Assembly (NCBI RefSeq): GCF_003335215.1
Contig: NZ_QPGB01000003.1
Span: 248,001 to 312,000, forward strand
Length of the DNA: 64,000 bases
Direction: 5' to 3'
From: Parvibium lacunae
Lineage (GTDB): Bacteria; Pseudomonadota; Gammaproteobacteria; Burkholderiales; Burkholderiaceae_D
The translations under genes and the position numbers were made by a program. The notes beneath the pieces were generated by a model. The model did not search any database. It saw only the letters and a list, made by a program, of their open reading frames with translations, and was not told where the DNA came from. Positions 9,705 through 19,999 of this stretch are shown in pieces; position 1 is the stretch's first letter; every line of letters begins with the position of its first letter.

Positions 9705-11765
9705 CTAACGGCACAAGGCGTCGGCTTCTGCAAATTGTATGCTCACTTGCGGCGGCAGGGGGGTATCAATCGCCGCGCAGAGGGTTCGTAAAAACTCGGC
9801 TGCAACCATCGTGAGTTGGCGCTGATGCTGATACGGCGAGCTGGCCACTAACGCAGTTTCTACACAAGCTTGTAAGAAAGCGGGTTTGCGCAAAGGGGCT
9901 AATTGCCGAATTCGCTGTATCGACGCGCTGATTTGGGGATAAGCAATACCACCGCCGCTGTCTATCGCAATCGGCTTTAACGCCAACACCGCCAACCCTT
10001 GATGAACCGCTTGCTGACAAATGGCCTGATTGTGTGGGACGTTGCGCGTGGATCGCCCTGGAGCAGCCACGTACGCCAGCAAATGCAACACACAGGCAAT
10101 CTCAGATTGCAGTGACGCATAACTTGCGTAGCGTTTGTTTGGACCTAATTGTGGTGATGCCGCCAAACGCTGCTGCAATAGAGTTTGGAACATAAACTCC
10201 GTGAGTGATAAGCGTTGATCAGCCTCAATCACCCGTTGCACAGTCTGCAAGAAGCTCTCTAGATATTGTTTTGCCATTAAACGCAATGCGGGTGTACAGA
10301 CATCTAGCAAGGGTAGACGCAAACTGGCCGGGTAGGTATTCAACATGTCTCGATAGCGCTCGATCTCGCTGCGCGCCGGCGGTGCTAGGCTAACAGCGAC
10401 ATCCAGCGCTTGTTGATCACGGACCTCCCCCTGCTCGGCCCACAGCATGGCATAGACCAGCGCTCGTGCGGTGTAAGGTTCGTGTGCGGCTTTAAGGATT
10501 AACGGCAGCGACACAGTGCTTGCCTGATCGGCTTGATCTGTTGCCAACATCCGCTGAGCAAAGCGCTGTTGCGCTGGGCCTGGCTGGCCAATTTGGGCTG
10601 CAAAATCGGGGACTTCCGGAGAGGATTGAATGAGCCCGGCCACTGGGTTCAAGGTCTCATGAATCCGGCGCGCATCACTAAAGTTGGTCACCTGATAAGA
10701 GAGCGGTGGCAGATCAGCAGTTGCGCCTATACCATCATTGATGATGGTCGCAGCCAAGTAAGTCACGCTGCGCCCGTATAGTTTTTCCAACCGTCGTGCC
10801 AAAGGGGGGTGCGTGGCAAGCCAACGATTGACGGCAGCTTGATTAACAGGGCCAAGATAAAAATGCGACAGTCTGTCACTGCTAGGATGGATGACGAAGG
10901 AACCGGCCTCTGCATTGCGCGGATTGATCTGGCGGCCCAAGCCGCCGATTTTTCGGAGTGCGCCGCCGATACCCTCAACCTGGCGAGTAAATTGGACAGC
11001 AGAGGCATCGGCTAAATACTCGCGCTGTCGGGATAGCGATGCACGCAGCAAACGGCCACACCACTCGCCCAAGTATCCCAACAACAACAAGGTCATGCCG
11101 GCTGCGAACCAAATCAGGGCAAAGCCATGATTACGCTCTCCATACTGACGCCGAGGCGTATGGTTGAGTAACCAGTGACCAAAATCAGCGACCATTTGCA
11201 AGCCAAATACCAGACCGAGCAGCCGGATGTTGAGGGCCATGTCACCATTGAGAATATGGCTAAATTCATGCGCAATAACGCCCTGTAACTCATCGCGCGT
11301 CAAGCGCTGCATTGCCCCTTGGGTAACGGCAAGCGCGACATCCTGCCTATCATGACCGGCGGCAAAGGCATTAATCCCATCGCTGTGTTCTAGCACGTAC
11401 ACCGCAGGCATAACTACCCCGGCGGCGAGGGCCATTTCTTCCACCACGTTTAATAAGCGACGTTCACGCTGATCACGGGTATTGGGCTGGATCCGCCGCC
11501 CTCCTGCCATTTCTGCAACACGTGTGCCTCCCGCCCGTAGATTTTGAATTTCTATCCAAGCCCCACCAACAATTAATAAAACAATAATCGCCGTATTCGT
11601 GAAATAAAAATAATGCGGGACCACCCGATCCTGCGCCACCCAGATCCAAACATAGGTGGCGATAATATTAACAACCACAACAATAAACAATACAAGCAAG
11701 GCGAACAGCCATAGTAAGCGACGTGAACGCCGACGCGCCTGGGCTTGCTCGACAAAAAACTGCAT
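9705..11765 (-). CDS. M48-family membrane metalloprotease with long C-terminal domain
   Basis: HtpX-like integral membrane zinc protease. Two N-terminal membrane helices (about 18-42 and 56-72), zinc site HEFSH at 166-170, further hydrophobic segments around 180-235, and the third zinc ligand in REYLADA. The peptidase part ends near residue 335; about 350 more residues follow that I do not recognise, making it roughly twice the size of HtpX. It is preceded by lemA with 19 bases between, a pairing seen in many proteobacteria. Substrates are unknown. Confidence 0.88.
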   Translation of the reverse strand: MQFFVEQAQARRRSRRLLWLFALLVLFIVVVVNIIATYVWIWVAQDRVVPHYFYFTNTAIIVLLIVGGAWIEIQNLRAGGTRVAEMAGGRRIQPNTRDQRERRLLNVVEEMALAAGVVMPAVYVLEHSDGINAFAAGHDRQDVALAVTQGAMQRLTRDELQGVIAHEFSHILNGDMALNIRLLGLVFGLQMVADFGHWLLNHTPRRQYGERNHGFALIWFAAGMTLLLLGYLGEWCGRLLRASLSRQREYLADASAVQFTRQVEGIGGALRKIGGLGRQINPRNAEAGSFVIHPSSDRLSHFYLGPVNQAAVNRWLATHPPLARRLEKLYGRSVTYLAATIINDGIGATADLPPLSYQVTNFSDARRIHETLNPVAGLIQSSPEVPDFAAQIGQPGPAQQRFAQRMLATDQADQASTVSLPLILKAAHEPYTARALVYAMLWAEQGEVRDQQALDVAVSLAPPARSEIERYRDMLNTYPASLRLPLLDVCTPALRLMAKQYLESFLQTVQRVIEADQRLSLTEFMFQTLLQQRLAASPQLGPNKRYASYASLQSEIACVLHLLAYVAAPGRSTRNVPHNQAICQQAVHQGLAVLALKPIAIDSGGGIAYPQISASIQRIRQLAPLRKPAFLQACVETALVASSPYQHQRQLTMVAAEFLRTLCAAIDTPLPPQVSIQFAEADALCR

Positions 11766-11784
11766 GGTGATTTAGCTTGAGCGA

Positions 11785-12384
11785 TTACTTGCTGAAAGAG
11801 ACTTTCACCGCTGCCTTCTCCACCGCAGATTCAGTCGCTTGCAGTAACTCCGCCGGCGCAAAGCCGTAACGATTGGCGATGAGATTGGTAGGAAATGATT
11901 CGCGCGCGGTGTTGTAGCTCATGACTTCATCGTTATACGCTTGCCGGGCAAACGCAATCCGATTTTCCGTGCTGCTCAACTCTTCCGTGAGCTGCATCAT
12001 GTTGTCATTGGCTTTCAATTCTGGATAGGCTTCCGCCAGCGCCATAAAGCGTGACAGCGCACCCCCTAATGCCATTTCAGCTTGGCCCAGCGCTTGGATA
12101 GCCGTTGAATTAGCCGGATTACTGGCAGCGGTTTGGTTCACTGTCACCGCCTGATTGCGCGCCTTTACCACGGCTTCGAGGGTGTCGCGCTCATGTTGCA
12201 TGTAAGCTTTGGCAGTTTCAACCAGATTGGGAATTAAGTCATAACGGCGTTTCAGTTGTACATCAATCTGCATGAAGGCATTTTTATAACGGTTGCGTGC
12301 CGCTACCAGACCGTTGTAAGCCGAAACCAGCCATAAGACTAATGCAATTAAGGCCCCTAACACTACCATCGTCGTGATGCTCAT
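11785..12384 (-). CDS. LemA family protein
   Basis: LemA-family protein anchored by one N-terminal membrane helix (about residues 4-24), followed by a helical domain with the family pattern YNGLVAARNRYKNAF and DIQLKRRYDLIPNLVE-like sequence. 199 residues is normal. It is the first gene of a two-gene unit with the M48 protease; partner function in membrane or envelope quality control is inferred from that linkage only. Confidence 0.93.
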   Translation of the reverse strand: MSITTMVVLGALIALVLWLVSAYNGLVAARNRYKNAFMQIDVQLKRRYDLIPNLVETAKAYMQHERDTLEAVVKARNQAVTVNQTAASNPANSTAIQALGQAEMALGGALSRFMALAEAYPELKANDNMMQLTEELSSTENRIAFARQAYNDEVMSYNTARESFPTNLIANRYGFAPAELLQATESAVEKAAVKVSFSK

Positions 12385-12479
12385 CGTGTCTCCCTATGTC
12401 AATTTGGCAATTCACTATACTGCGGTGGATATTACCCTGACTGGCTAGGGATATGGCGAGAAATAACAACGCTAGCGGA

Positions 12480-13496
12480 CTACGCTTCCCAGTAGCCCCG
12501 TTGTAATGCCACGCCCTGCCCCCCTGCCGCCAGTGCTTGCGGCAGATCGCCTAAAGTCATCCCGCCAATCGCATACGTGGGTACGGGACAGCCAGTTACC
12601 TCCGTTTGCCAAGTCGCCCATCCCATGCCGGTCTGACCGGGATGGCTCGCCGTCGCTTGAACATTCCCTAAAAATGCATAATCCACATCCCAATCCGCCA
12701 ATTGCGCCAACTCAGCCGCCGTATGGCAAGAGGCGCCGCGCCAGATGCACATTGCATCGGCATCGGTGCGCGGTGTTAATTCTGCACCGAGTGCGGCCAC
12801 ATCCCGCGCGGTGTAATGCAAAGGAGAGTTAACTTGCCTAGTAGCAAGTAAATTGACGTGACGACTGCTGACACTCAGCGGCACTTGGTAAGCCTCACAC
12901 AAAGCGCGCAATCCGTCATACAGCTCAAATAAATCAGCTTCAGCCAGCGCCGGCTCGCGCAGCAATAACCACGGGCAGGCAGTTTGTTGAAAACGGGCTT
13001 CACACGCTTGTAAAAAGGGCTGCACGCCCCAGGCTGCCGCATGCGATAAGACCACATAGCGCGGCAAAGCCAACCAACGCAATACCGGTAAGCTGGCAGG
13101 TAACAGTGGCTGCGGCAATCCAGCAAACGCATCCACCGCGGTAGGTTGCATGCAGGTCCAGGTAAACGCCTGGCCTTCCCGCCCTCGGGGCTCCCCCGCA
13201 AAAGCAGTGACGCGCCAGAAGTGCAGACGCACAGTGGCATGGGGATAGGTATACACACGTGTCACCCAGGGAGTACCTGTTTGCGGTTGAATCCCTAGCT
13301 CTTCATCCAGTTCGCGGCAAAGAGCCTGCCAGACCGATTCGCCCGCTTCCAATTTGCCGCCGGGGAACTCCCAGTATCCTGCATACGGTTTGCCTTCTGG
13401 GCGTTGTCCTAACAGGAATTGCCCCTGCTGATTAAACACAATCGCCACCGCGACGTCCTTAATGTTAATCATGGTCTTACTCATGACGTCAGTCAT
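12480..13496 (-). CDS. Nudix hydrolase fused to a ThiE-like (thiamine phosphate synthase-like) domain
   Basis: Two-domain protein. The N-terminal MutT-type Nudix domain has a complete Nudix box at residues 46-69 (GGKLEAGE...RELDEELGI), so it should hydrolyse nucleoside diphosphate derivatives such as 8-oxo-dGTP. The C-terminal half (about 145-338) resembles ThiE/TenI TIM barrels, with VSSRH, YAFLGNV and YAIGGM near the phosphate end. This fusion is known in proteobacteria; its second activity is not settled. Starts at residue 5 or 9 are alternatives. The first start overlaps the stop of the upstream monooxygenase gene as ATGA. Confidence 0.88.
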   Translation of the reverse strand: MTDVMSKTMINIKDVAVAIVFNQQGQFLLGQRPEGKPYAGYWEFPGGKLEAGESVWQALCRELDEELGIQPQTGTPWVTRVYTYPHATVRLHFWRVTAFAGEPRGREGQAFTWTCMQPTAVDAFAGLPQPLLPASLPVLRWLALPRYVVLSHAAAWGVQPFLQACEARFQQTACPWLLLREPALAEADLFELYDGLRALCEAYQVPLSVSSRHVNLLATRQVNSPLHYTARDVAALGAELTPRTDADAMCIWRGASCHTAAELAQLADWDVDYAFLGNVQATASHPGQTGMGWATWQTEVTGCPVPTYAIGGMTLGDLPQALAAGGQGVALQRGYWEA

Positions 13497-13783
13497 GGAA
13501 AGCGATATTCCCGCTGGATCTCAGCGATTTGGACTTGATAGGTTTCATACCAATCGGTACGGCCACGCTGCTGGGCTAATACATGCGTGCCGTGGGCTTT
13601 CCATGCTTGAATATCTTCTAGCTTATGCCAGTACGACAGTGCAATCTCTTGCTCACCTTCGGTCACGGCGATAAATTCCACGCAGTGGAACTGTTCCAAG
13701 GCGAGTTGGCGCAATACGCTGGCTGTCGCGCTGTACTCCGCATCAAGGGCCTTAGTTTTGGCTCTAAAGATCACGACATACAT
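13493..13783 (-). CDS. Antibiotic biosynthesis monooxygenase (ABM) family protein
   Basis: Small ferredoxin-like fold protein of the ABM/YgiN type, 96 residues, starting MYVVIFRAKTK with the central pattern GEQEIALSYWHKLEDIQAWKAH. Members are usually dimeric; many act on quinones or haem, others are uncharacterised. It lies 16 bases downstream of the DUF815 ATPase and its stop overlaps the Nudix gene start, so the three are likely cotranscribed. Confidence 0.87.
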   Translation of the reverse strand: MYVVIFRAKTKALDAEYSATASVLRQLALEQFHCVEFIAVTEGEQEIALSYWHKLEDIQAWKAHGTHVLAQQRGRTDWYETYQVQIAEIQREYRFP

Positions 13784-13799
13784 TCGATCACCATTCGCG

Positions 13800-14684
13800 C
13801 TACACCTTCCCAGCCCAATCTTTGGCGAACTGATACGCGACGCGACCTGAACGCGAACCGCGCTCTATCGCGAAGCGCAAAGCATCGGCCCGCGCCCGTT
13901 CTATTTCATCCGTAGCGCAGCCTAATTGCACTAGCCAGTGCGCGACGATATTCAGATAATCGTCTTGCCGGAAAGGTTGAAACGAAATCCACAAACCAAA
14001 ACGCTCAGAGAGAGAAATTTTTTCTTCCACTACTTCCCCCGGGTGAATCTCGCCATCGTCGGTATGGGTGTAGGTTTTGTTTTCGTGAAAGTACTCCGGC
14101 AGGAGATGCCGGCGGTTACTCGTGGCATACACCAACACATTCTCAGCCGGGGCGGCGAGCGCGCCATCCAGAACCGTTTTCAGCGCTTTGTAGCCAGAAT
14201 CACCTTCATCAAAAGAGAGGTCGTCGCAAAATAAAATAAAGCGATAGGGCTGTGCCGCGATTTGCTCGACGATATCGGGCAAACACACCAAGTCAGTTTT
14301 ATCAACTTCGATCACCCGTAAACCTTGCACGAAAAACTCATTCAAACACGCTTTGATTAGCGACGATTTGCCCGTGCCCTTGGCGCCGGTCAGCAAGATA
14401 TTATTCGCTGGCTTGCCCGCAACAAATTGGGCCGTATTGCCAACCAAGCGCATCTTCTGCGTATCCACATGCTGAATATCCGCCAAGCGAATCGGCGCGA
14501 CCTGTGGAATCGCTTGCAGATACCCATTGCTAGCGCTTAAGAGGCTCGCGGTACGCATACGCCAGCGTGCCGCAGGGATCGTTTGCCAATCAATCGCCGT
14601 GGCAGGTGGGGCAACCAAGGCTAAGAGCTGCTCAAGCGCTGCTGCTAATCTCTCATTGGACTGGTGCGTGATTTCAGTGGTCAT
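13800..14684 (-). CDS. DUF815 family ATP-binding protein
   Basis: P-loop ATPase of the DUF815 family. Walker A is GAKGTGKS at 100-107, Walker B is FILFCDDLSFDEGD near 149-162, and a sensor-like ATSNRRHL follows. 294 residues. No function is established for the family; AAA-type mechanics are inferred from motifs. Located between argJ (upstream, 19 bases) and the small monooxygenase, the order seen in many betaproteobacteria. Confidence 0.92.
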   Translation of the reverse strand: MTTEITHQSNERLAAALEQLLALVAPPATAIDWQTIPAARWRMRTASLLSASNGYLQAIPQVAPIRLADIQHVDTQKMRLVGNTAQFVAGKPANNILLTGAKGTGKSSLIKACLNEFFVQGLRVIEVDKTDLVCLPDIVEQIAAQPYRFILFCDDLSFDEGDSGYKALKTVLDGALAAPAENVLVYATSNRRHLLPEYFHENKTYTHTDDGEIHPGEVVEEKISLSERFGLWISFQPFRQDDYLNIVAHWLVQLGCATDEIERARADALRFAIERGSRSGRVAYQFAKDWAGKV

Positions 14685-14703
14685 ATCCTCACCGCTATTC
14701 AGA

Positions 14704-15936
14704 TTAGGTACGATATTCCGCGTTAATCTTCACGTAATCATAGGAAAAGTCACAGGTCCAAACGGTGGTGTGTTCAGTGCCGCGCCCCAAATCCACACGC
14801 ATACTAATTTCGGCTGGGGCCAATACGCGTTGCCCATCGGCCTCGGTGTAGCTGGCGGCACGCCCGCCATTCTCCACCACCAGCACATCACCAAACCACA
14901 CATTGGTTTTTTGGGTGTCTAAACTCGGCAAGGCATTCCCTACCGCCATGAGCACACGGCCTAAGTTCGGATCACTCGCGAACAAAGCAGTTTTCACTAA
15001 AGGCGAATTGGCAATGCCTTTGCCGACCTGATGAGCCTCTTCTACGGAGGCAGCGCCCGTGACCTGTATCGTCAAAAACTTGGTCGCCCCTTCGCCATCC
15101 CGCGCGATCCGCTGCGCCAAATCTGCGGCCACATCAGTCAAGGCGGCTTTCAGTGCCGCATAACGTGGGTCAGTCGTTACATTAATTTCAGGGTGTGCGG
15201 CTTGGGCACTCGTTATCAATACAAACGAATCATTGGTAGAAGTATCGCCATCCACGGTCACGCGATTGAATGAGGCATCGGCGACTTCTTTGACTAACTG
15301 CGGCAATAGCGCCGCAGAGATATTAGCGTCTGTCGCCAAATACGCCAGCATGGTGGCCATGTTCGGCTCCAGCATCCCCACCCCTTTAGCAATGCCCGTC
15401 ACACTCACCGTTACCCCGTCCACGACCAGCTGTGTTGAGCGCGCTTTGGCAATCGTATCCGTGGTCATAATCGCCGCCGCGGCATTCGCCCAGGCTTGCG
15501 GGGTATCGCTCAAATTAGCCTGCGCCACGGGTAAGGCAGCGACGATCTTTTCAACGGGCAAGTGTTCCAGAATCACGCCCGTAGAAAAGGGCAGCACCTC
15601 CTGCGCCTTACACCCCATTAACTCGGCCACCGCACGGCAGCTTGCCTGCGCGGCCTGTAAACCCTGAGCCCCGGTACCGCAATTCGCATTCCCAGCATTC
15701 ACAACCAAGGCACGAATGCTATTCCCGGCCTGCAAATGTTGGCGACAGACTTGCACCGGCGCAGCCGCAAAGGCATTTTGTGTAAACACGCCCGCGGCGC
15801 GACTACCAGGCGCTAACTCAATCAAAAGCACATCATCGCGCGTCCACTTTTTAATGCCAGCTGGCGCACTACCTACTTTAATGCCTGGCACAGAAACCAA
15901 TTCAGCGGGGTTGGGGGGAAGCAGATTCACAGCCAT
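14704..15936 (-). CDS. argJ: Bifunctional glutamate N-acetyltransferase / N-acetylglutamate synthase ArgJ
   Basis: Arginine biosynthesis: transfers acetyl from N-acetylornithine to glutamate, and in bifunctional forms also uses acetyl-CoA. The self-cleaving precursor is recognised by the MATMLA motif; the nucleophile is Thr195 (GMLEPNMATM). Oxyanion-hole residues lie in FSTGVI. The start is ATG 15936 (MAVNLLPP), 410 residues; the longer frame to 15963 lacks conservation. Whether it is bifunctional cannot be told from sequence, though no argA was seen here. Confidence 0.95.
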   Translation of the reverse strand: MAVNLLPPNPAELVSVPGIKVGSAPAGIKKWTRDDVLLIELAPGSRAAGVFTQNAFAAAPVQVCRQHLQAGNSIRALVVNAGNANCGTGAQGLQAAQASCRAVAELMGCKAQEVLPFSTGVILEHLPVEKIVAALPVAQANLSDTPQAWANAAAAIMTTDTIAKARSTQLVVDGVTVSVTGIAKGVGMLEPNMATMLAYLATDANISAALLPQLVKEVADASFNRVTVDGDTSTNDSFVLITSAQAAHPEINVTTDPRYAALKAALTDVAADLAQRIARDGEGATKFLTIQVTGAASVEEAHQVGKGIANSPLVKTALFASDPNLGRVLMAVGNALPSLDTQKTNVWFGDVLVVENGGRAASYTEADGQRVLAPAEISMRVDLGRGTEHTTVWTCDFSYDYVKINAEYRT

Positions 15937-15982
15937 CACGTATCCTAATGAACATAAAAACAATTATTTGATTGTAACGAAT

Positions 15983-16027
15983 CTACAAACAGAAAAGCCA
16001 CTCGCTGAGTGGCTTTTCTGTTTGTAG
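15983..16027 (-). terminator. Intrinsic terminator after secA
   Basis: A perfect 21-bp inverted repeat (15983-16003 with 16007-16027) with a 3-base loop lies just after the secA stop at 16040. On the minus strand the GC-rich core GCCACTC/GAGTGGC is followed by a TTTTCTGTTTG tail. It separates secA from argJ. Confidence 0.8.
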
Positions 16028-16039
16028 CGCCAGACGAGT

Positions 16040-18784
16040 TTAAGCTAAAGCGCCGTGACAATTCTTGTATTTCTTCCCGCTGCCACAAGGACAAGGATCG
16101 TTCCGGCCAACTTTCGGCACCACATTCCGCACTGGCTGATTTTTAGGTTCAGCCGCAGCAGGTGTGGCCTCACCATCGGCGTCGGCATGCTGGTATTGGG
16201 CTTGCTCGCGACTCTGAGCCGCACGCTCCTCCATCTGTTCTTCCGCTTGCTCCAGCTGTTCAGCATGTTGAATCCGAATCGTCATGATGATACGGATGAC
16301 ATCGGTCTTAATCGCTTCCAGCATATTGGCAAAAAGCTCAAAGGCTTCACGCTTGTATTCTTGCTTCGGATTTTTCTGGGCATAACCACGCAGGTGAATC
16401 CCTTGACGAAGGTGATCTAATGCCGAGAGATGCTCACGCCAATGATTGTCAAGAGTATTGAGCAACAACGCACGCTCAAAGCTGGTGAAGGCTTCACCAG
16501 CCTGAGTCACTTTAGCTGCATAGGCTTCCTTAGCGGCTGTCAAGACCAATGCCAGCAGGTTATCGTCGTCTAAATTCGCTTCGTCAGTAAGGCTTGCGGT
16601 CAGCGGCACTTCAAGTTGCCATTCTGTGCGCAATATATTTTCGAGTGCGGCTAAATCCCATTGCTCTTCCATGCTCTCAGCGGGAACATACGTCCGGAAA
16701 AGGACGGTAAAGACGCCATCGCGCAAATGATGGATCATCTCGCGGACATTCTCCGACTCTAAAATTTCGTTACGCTGGGAATAGATCACCTTACGCTGAT
16801 CATTCGCCACATCATCGTATTCCAATAACTGCTTACGGATATCAAAGTTCCGTGCTTCTACTTTACGCTGTGCGGACTCAATGGAACGCGTTACCATGCC
16901 TGCCTCAATGGGTTCGCCATCGGGTAGTTTCAAGCGTTCCATGATGGCACGTACCCGGTCACCGGCGAAGATACGCAGCAATTGATCTTCCATCGATAAA
17001 TAGAATCGCGACGAACCAGGATCGCCTTGACGCCCAGCCCGACCCCGTAATTGATTGTCAATCCGGCGCGATTCATGACGTTCACTGCCGATAATATGCA
17101 AGCCGCCCGCTGCAATCACTTGATCATGTAAGCTCTGCCACTCATTCCGTAAGGTTTCAATCTTGCTGGCTTTTTGCTCATCAATCAAATTGGGATCAGC
17201 TTGGACAAACGCGCATTGCTTTTCCAGGTTGCCGCCCAACACAATGTCGGTTCCCCGGCCTGCCATATTGGTCGCAATCGTAATGCGTTTTGGCCGCCCG
17301 GCTTCCGCCACAATTTGTGCTTCACGGGCATGCTGTTTCGCGTTCAATACCTCATGCGGCAAATTAAGCTCACGCAACATCCCCGACAACAATTCAGATT
17401 GTTCAATCGAGGTCGTCCCGACCAGTACAGGTTGACCACGCTCAAAACAGGCTTTCATGTCTTGAATAATGGCCTGATATTTTTCTCGCGCTGACTTGTA
17501 AACTTGATCTTGCCGATCTTGGCGACGGATTGGCTTATGCGTTGGAATGACCACCGTCTCCAAACCATAAATTTCTTGAAACTCATAAGCTTCGGTATCC
17601 GCAGTCCCCGTCATACCTGCCAATTTGCCATACATGCGAAAATAGTTCTGGAACGTGATGGATGCCAAGGTTTGGTTCTCAGCCTGAATTTTCGCGCCTT
17701 CCTTCGCTTCAATCGCCTGATGCAAGCCATCAGACCAGCGACGACCTGGCATCAAGCGGCCCGTAAATTCATCAACGATAATGACTTCACCAGCTTGCAC
17801 GACGTAGTGCGTGTCTTTGTGGAACAGGGTGTGTGCTCGCAGGGCGGCATTCAAGTGATGGAACAACAAAATATTTTGCGGATCATAAAGACTGGCACCA
17901 TCCGGCAGTAACCCGAGGTTAGCCAGAATCTGTTCCGCTTTTTCATGGCCAGCTTCTGAAATATGAACCTGATGCCCTTTTTCATCCACCCAATAATCAC
18001 CCGGTGGTTCTGGTTCTGTCGGCTTGGGTTCACTGGTTTGCGGCGTCAACAAAGGCGGTACCGCATTCATCTTGACGTAAAGTTCGGTATGGTCTTCAGC
18101 GGGGCCTGAAATAATCAATGGGGTACGAGCTTCATCAATCAGGATGGAATCAACCTCATCCACAATCGCATAAATCAGTTGCCGCTGACGTCGATCGCCA
18201 ACTTGATGCTCCATGTTGTCACGCAGATAATCGAAACCAAACTCATTGTTGGTACCGTAGGTAATATCTGCGGCATACGCGGCTTTTTTCTCTTCATTCG
18301 GTTGCTGGCTCAGAATAACCCCGACCGATAACCCTAGAAAACTATAGAGCTTACCCATCCACTCAGCATCACGCGCAGCCAAGTAATCATTCACAGTCAC
18401 CACATGCACGCCCGTTGCCGGAATCGCATTTAAGTACACCGCCAGCGTTGCCGTGAGTGTTTTGCCCTCACCCGTACGCATTTCCGCAATTTTGCCGTGA
18501 TGCAATACCATCCCGCCAATCAGCTGTACATCAAAGTGCCGCATGCCCATAACCCGCCGGCTCGCCTCACGCACTACCGCAAACGCTTCGGGCAGTAACT
18601 GGTCTAACGATTCTCCTGCGGCATAGCGCTGGCGAAACTCAGCCGTTTTTGCTTGCAGCGCTGCATCATCCAGTTGCTGTAAAGTTGGTTCTAAGGCATT
18701 AATTTTGTCTACTGTCTTCTGATACTGGCGCAACAAGCGCTCATTACGACTGCCGAAGATTTTTTTAAGTAATTGATTGATCAT
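16040..18784 (-). CDS. secA: Preprotein translocase motor ATPase SecA
   Basis: ATP-driven motor of the Sec pathway, acting at SecYEG on the cytoplasmic side. It has Walker A MRTGEGKT at 102-109, the DEAD-like [16 protein letters not shown] segment, the preprotein crosslinking domain, the second motor domain with [10 protein letters not shown], helical scaffold and wing domains, and the C-terminal zinc-binding tail [13 protein letters not shown] that contacts SecB. 914 residues, normal. Position between the M23 peptidase gene and argJ is typical of Burkholderiales. Confidence 0.98.
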   Translation of the reverse strand: MINQLLKKIFGSRNERLLRQYQKTVDKINALEPTLQQLDDAALQAKTAEFRQRYAAGESLDQLLPEAFAVVREASRRVMGMRHFDVQLIGGMVLHHGKIAEMRTGEGKTLTATLAVYLNAIPATGVHVVTVNDYLAARDAEWMGKLYSFLGLSVGVILSQQPNEEKKAAYAADITYGTNNEFGFDYLRDNMEHQVGDRRQRQLIYAIVDEVDSILIDEARTPLIISGPAEDHTELYVKMNAVPPLLTPQTSEPKPTEPEPPGDYWVDEKGHQVHISEAGHEKAEQILANLGLLPDGASLYDPQNILLFHHLNAALRAHTLFHKDTHYVVQAGEVIIVDEFTGRLMPGRRWSDGLHQAIEAKEGAKIQAENQTLASITFQNYFRMYGKLAGMTGTADTEAYEFQEIYGLETVVIPTHKPIRRQDRQDQVYKSAREKYQAIIQDMKACFERGQPVLVGTTSIEQSELLSGMLRELNLPHEVLNAKQHAREAQIVAEAGRPKRITIATNMAGRGTDIVLGGNLEKQCAFVQADPNLIDEQKASKIETLRNEWQSLHDQVIAAGGLHIIGSERHESRRIDNQLRGRAGRQGDPGSSRFYLSMEDQLLRIFAGDRVRAIMERLKLPDGEPIEAGMVTRSIESAQRKVEARNFDIRKQLLEYDDVANDQRKVIYSQRNEILESENVREMIHHLRDGVFTVLFRTYVPAESMEEQWDLAALENILRTEWQLEVPLTASLTDEANLDDDNLLALVLTAAKEAYAAKVTQAGEAFTSFERALLLNTLDNHWREHLSALDHLRQGIHLRGYAQKNPKQEYKREAFELFANMLEAIKTDVIRIIMTIRIQHAEQLEQAEEQMEERAAQSREQAQYQHADADGEATPAAAEPKNQPVRNVVPKVGRNDPCPCGSGKKYKNCHGALA

Positions 18785-18974
18785 GCTAGAGACCCATTAA
18801 GGGTACGAATCGGGTTGAATCGGATAGCCCCGCAAACCATAGCCTGCGTTGCTGTTGGGGCATATATGCATGCGAAAGCCTGAAATACAAGCGCTATCTT
18901 TATTTTAGCATGCAGGCATTGGGGAATTTTGGCGAGATTCGCCACCAACTCGGCAAAACAAACGCGAGCAGCCG

Positions 18975-19877
18975 CTATTTTTGCGCAATCGCCGTCGCGC
19001 TAAAAAAGCGGTGTGGATTTTGTGGCACGCCGTTTACCCGGACTTCAAAGTGTAAATGCGAGCCGGTAGAACGCCCTGTTGAGCCAACCTCTGCGATTTT
19101 TTGGCCACGTTTAACGACATCGTTCAACTTGACCAAGAGGCGCGAAGCATGGGCATAGCGAGAGATTAAGCCTTCGCCGTGATCAATGTCGATCACATTA
19201 CCGAACTCATGGTGATACTCGGCGGCAATCACTACCCCGTTGGCTGCAGCCACAATAGGCGTTCCCACGGGCGCGACGAAATCAACCCCTTCATGCATGG
19301 CTTGACGGCCCGTGATGGGATCAATCCGAACCCCAAAACTGGACGAGTTATAGCCAACTGCAACGGGCGGCAAGGAAGGTAAGCGGGCTTTCTCCATTCG
19401 ATTCAATAACAGCTCCGCCTCTAATAGCGATAAGTAATCGGTACGCGATTCTACCGAGCGCTGCAACGAATCGAGCGAACGCTGTAAGTCTTGCAAGCTC
19501 ATTTCCTGAGCCACGACCAACTGCCCGCCACGTCCTGGCGGCTGACTGAAATCAATCTCTTGGGGCTTGACACCGGCCTCACGGGAAACGCGTTCGCCAA
19601 CCGCATCCAGACGCAAAATTTGGGCTTGCAATTCACCCACGCGGCGGGCCATTTCTTGCACATTGTCACGTACAAAACGCTGACTATCACCAGCGACATT
19701 AGTCACAGGCTGAATAATGTACTGCATGACGCCGGTCTGCCAAGCCAACCAGGCAAGCAGTGAGGACCCACCGAAAAACATAAATAAAGAAAATGCCAAG
19801 CCATACAGCACATGCTTGCGGGTGATCGTAAAGCTTCGGGCTTGCGCTAGGCGCGGATGCACCAAAATAATTTGCAC
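18975..19877 (-). CDS. M23-family (LytM) metallopeptidase, membrane-anchored
   Basis: Peptidoglycan endopeptidase-type protein with one N-terminal membrane helix (about 23-46), a coiled-coil stretch (about 65-165) and a C-terminal LytM domain. All zinc and catalytic residues of the family are present: H195 and D199 in MHEGVDF, H243 in YAHAS, and H276 in HLHFEVR. It should be an active enzyme of the periplasmic cell wall rather than a degenerate EnvC-like activator. 300 residues; upstream of secA on the same strand and divergent from dciA. Confidence 0.92.
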   Translation of the reverse strand: MQIILVHPRLAQARSFTITRKHVLYGLAFSLFMFFGGSSLLAWLAWQTGVMQYIIQPVTNVAGDSQRFVRDNVQEMARRVGELQAQILRLDAVGERVSREAGVKPQEIDFSQPPGRGGQLVVAQEMSLQDLQRSLDSLQRSVESRTDYLSLLEAELLLNRMEKARLPSLPPVAVGYNSSSFGVRIDPITGRQAMHEGVDFVAPVGTPIVAAANGVVIAAEYHHEFGNVIDIDHGEGLISRYAHASRLLVKLNDVVKRGQKIAEVGSTGRSTGSHLHFEVRVNGVPQNPHRFFSATAIAQK

Positions 19878-19999
19878 GATGACTCCTCCAATGACTCGCT
19901 AGTGTGTCCGATTCAAAAATCCAGCATCGCTGGATCCGAACCGGCAACACAATTCGCTACAATAGCTGAGTACAACTTGAGTTTGCTTGCTTCGTTACT

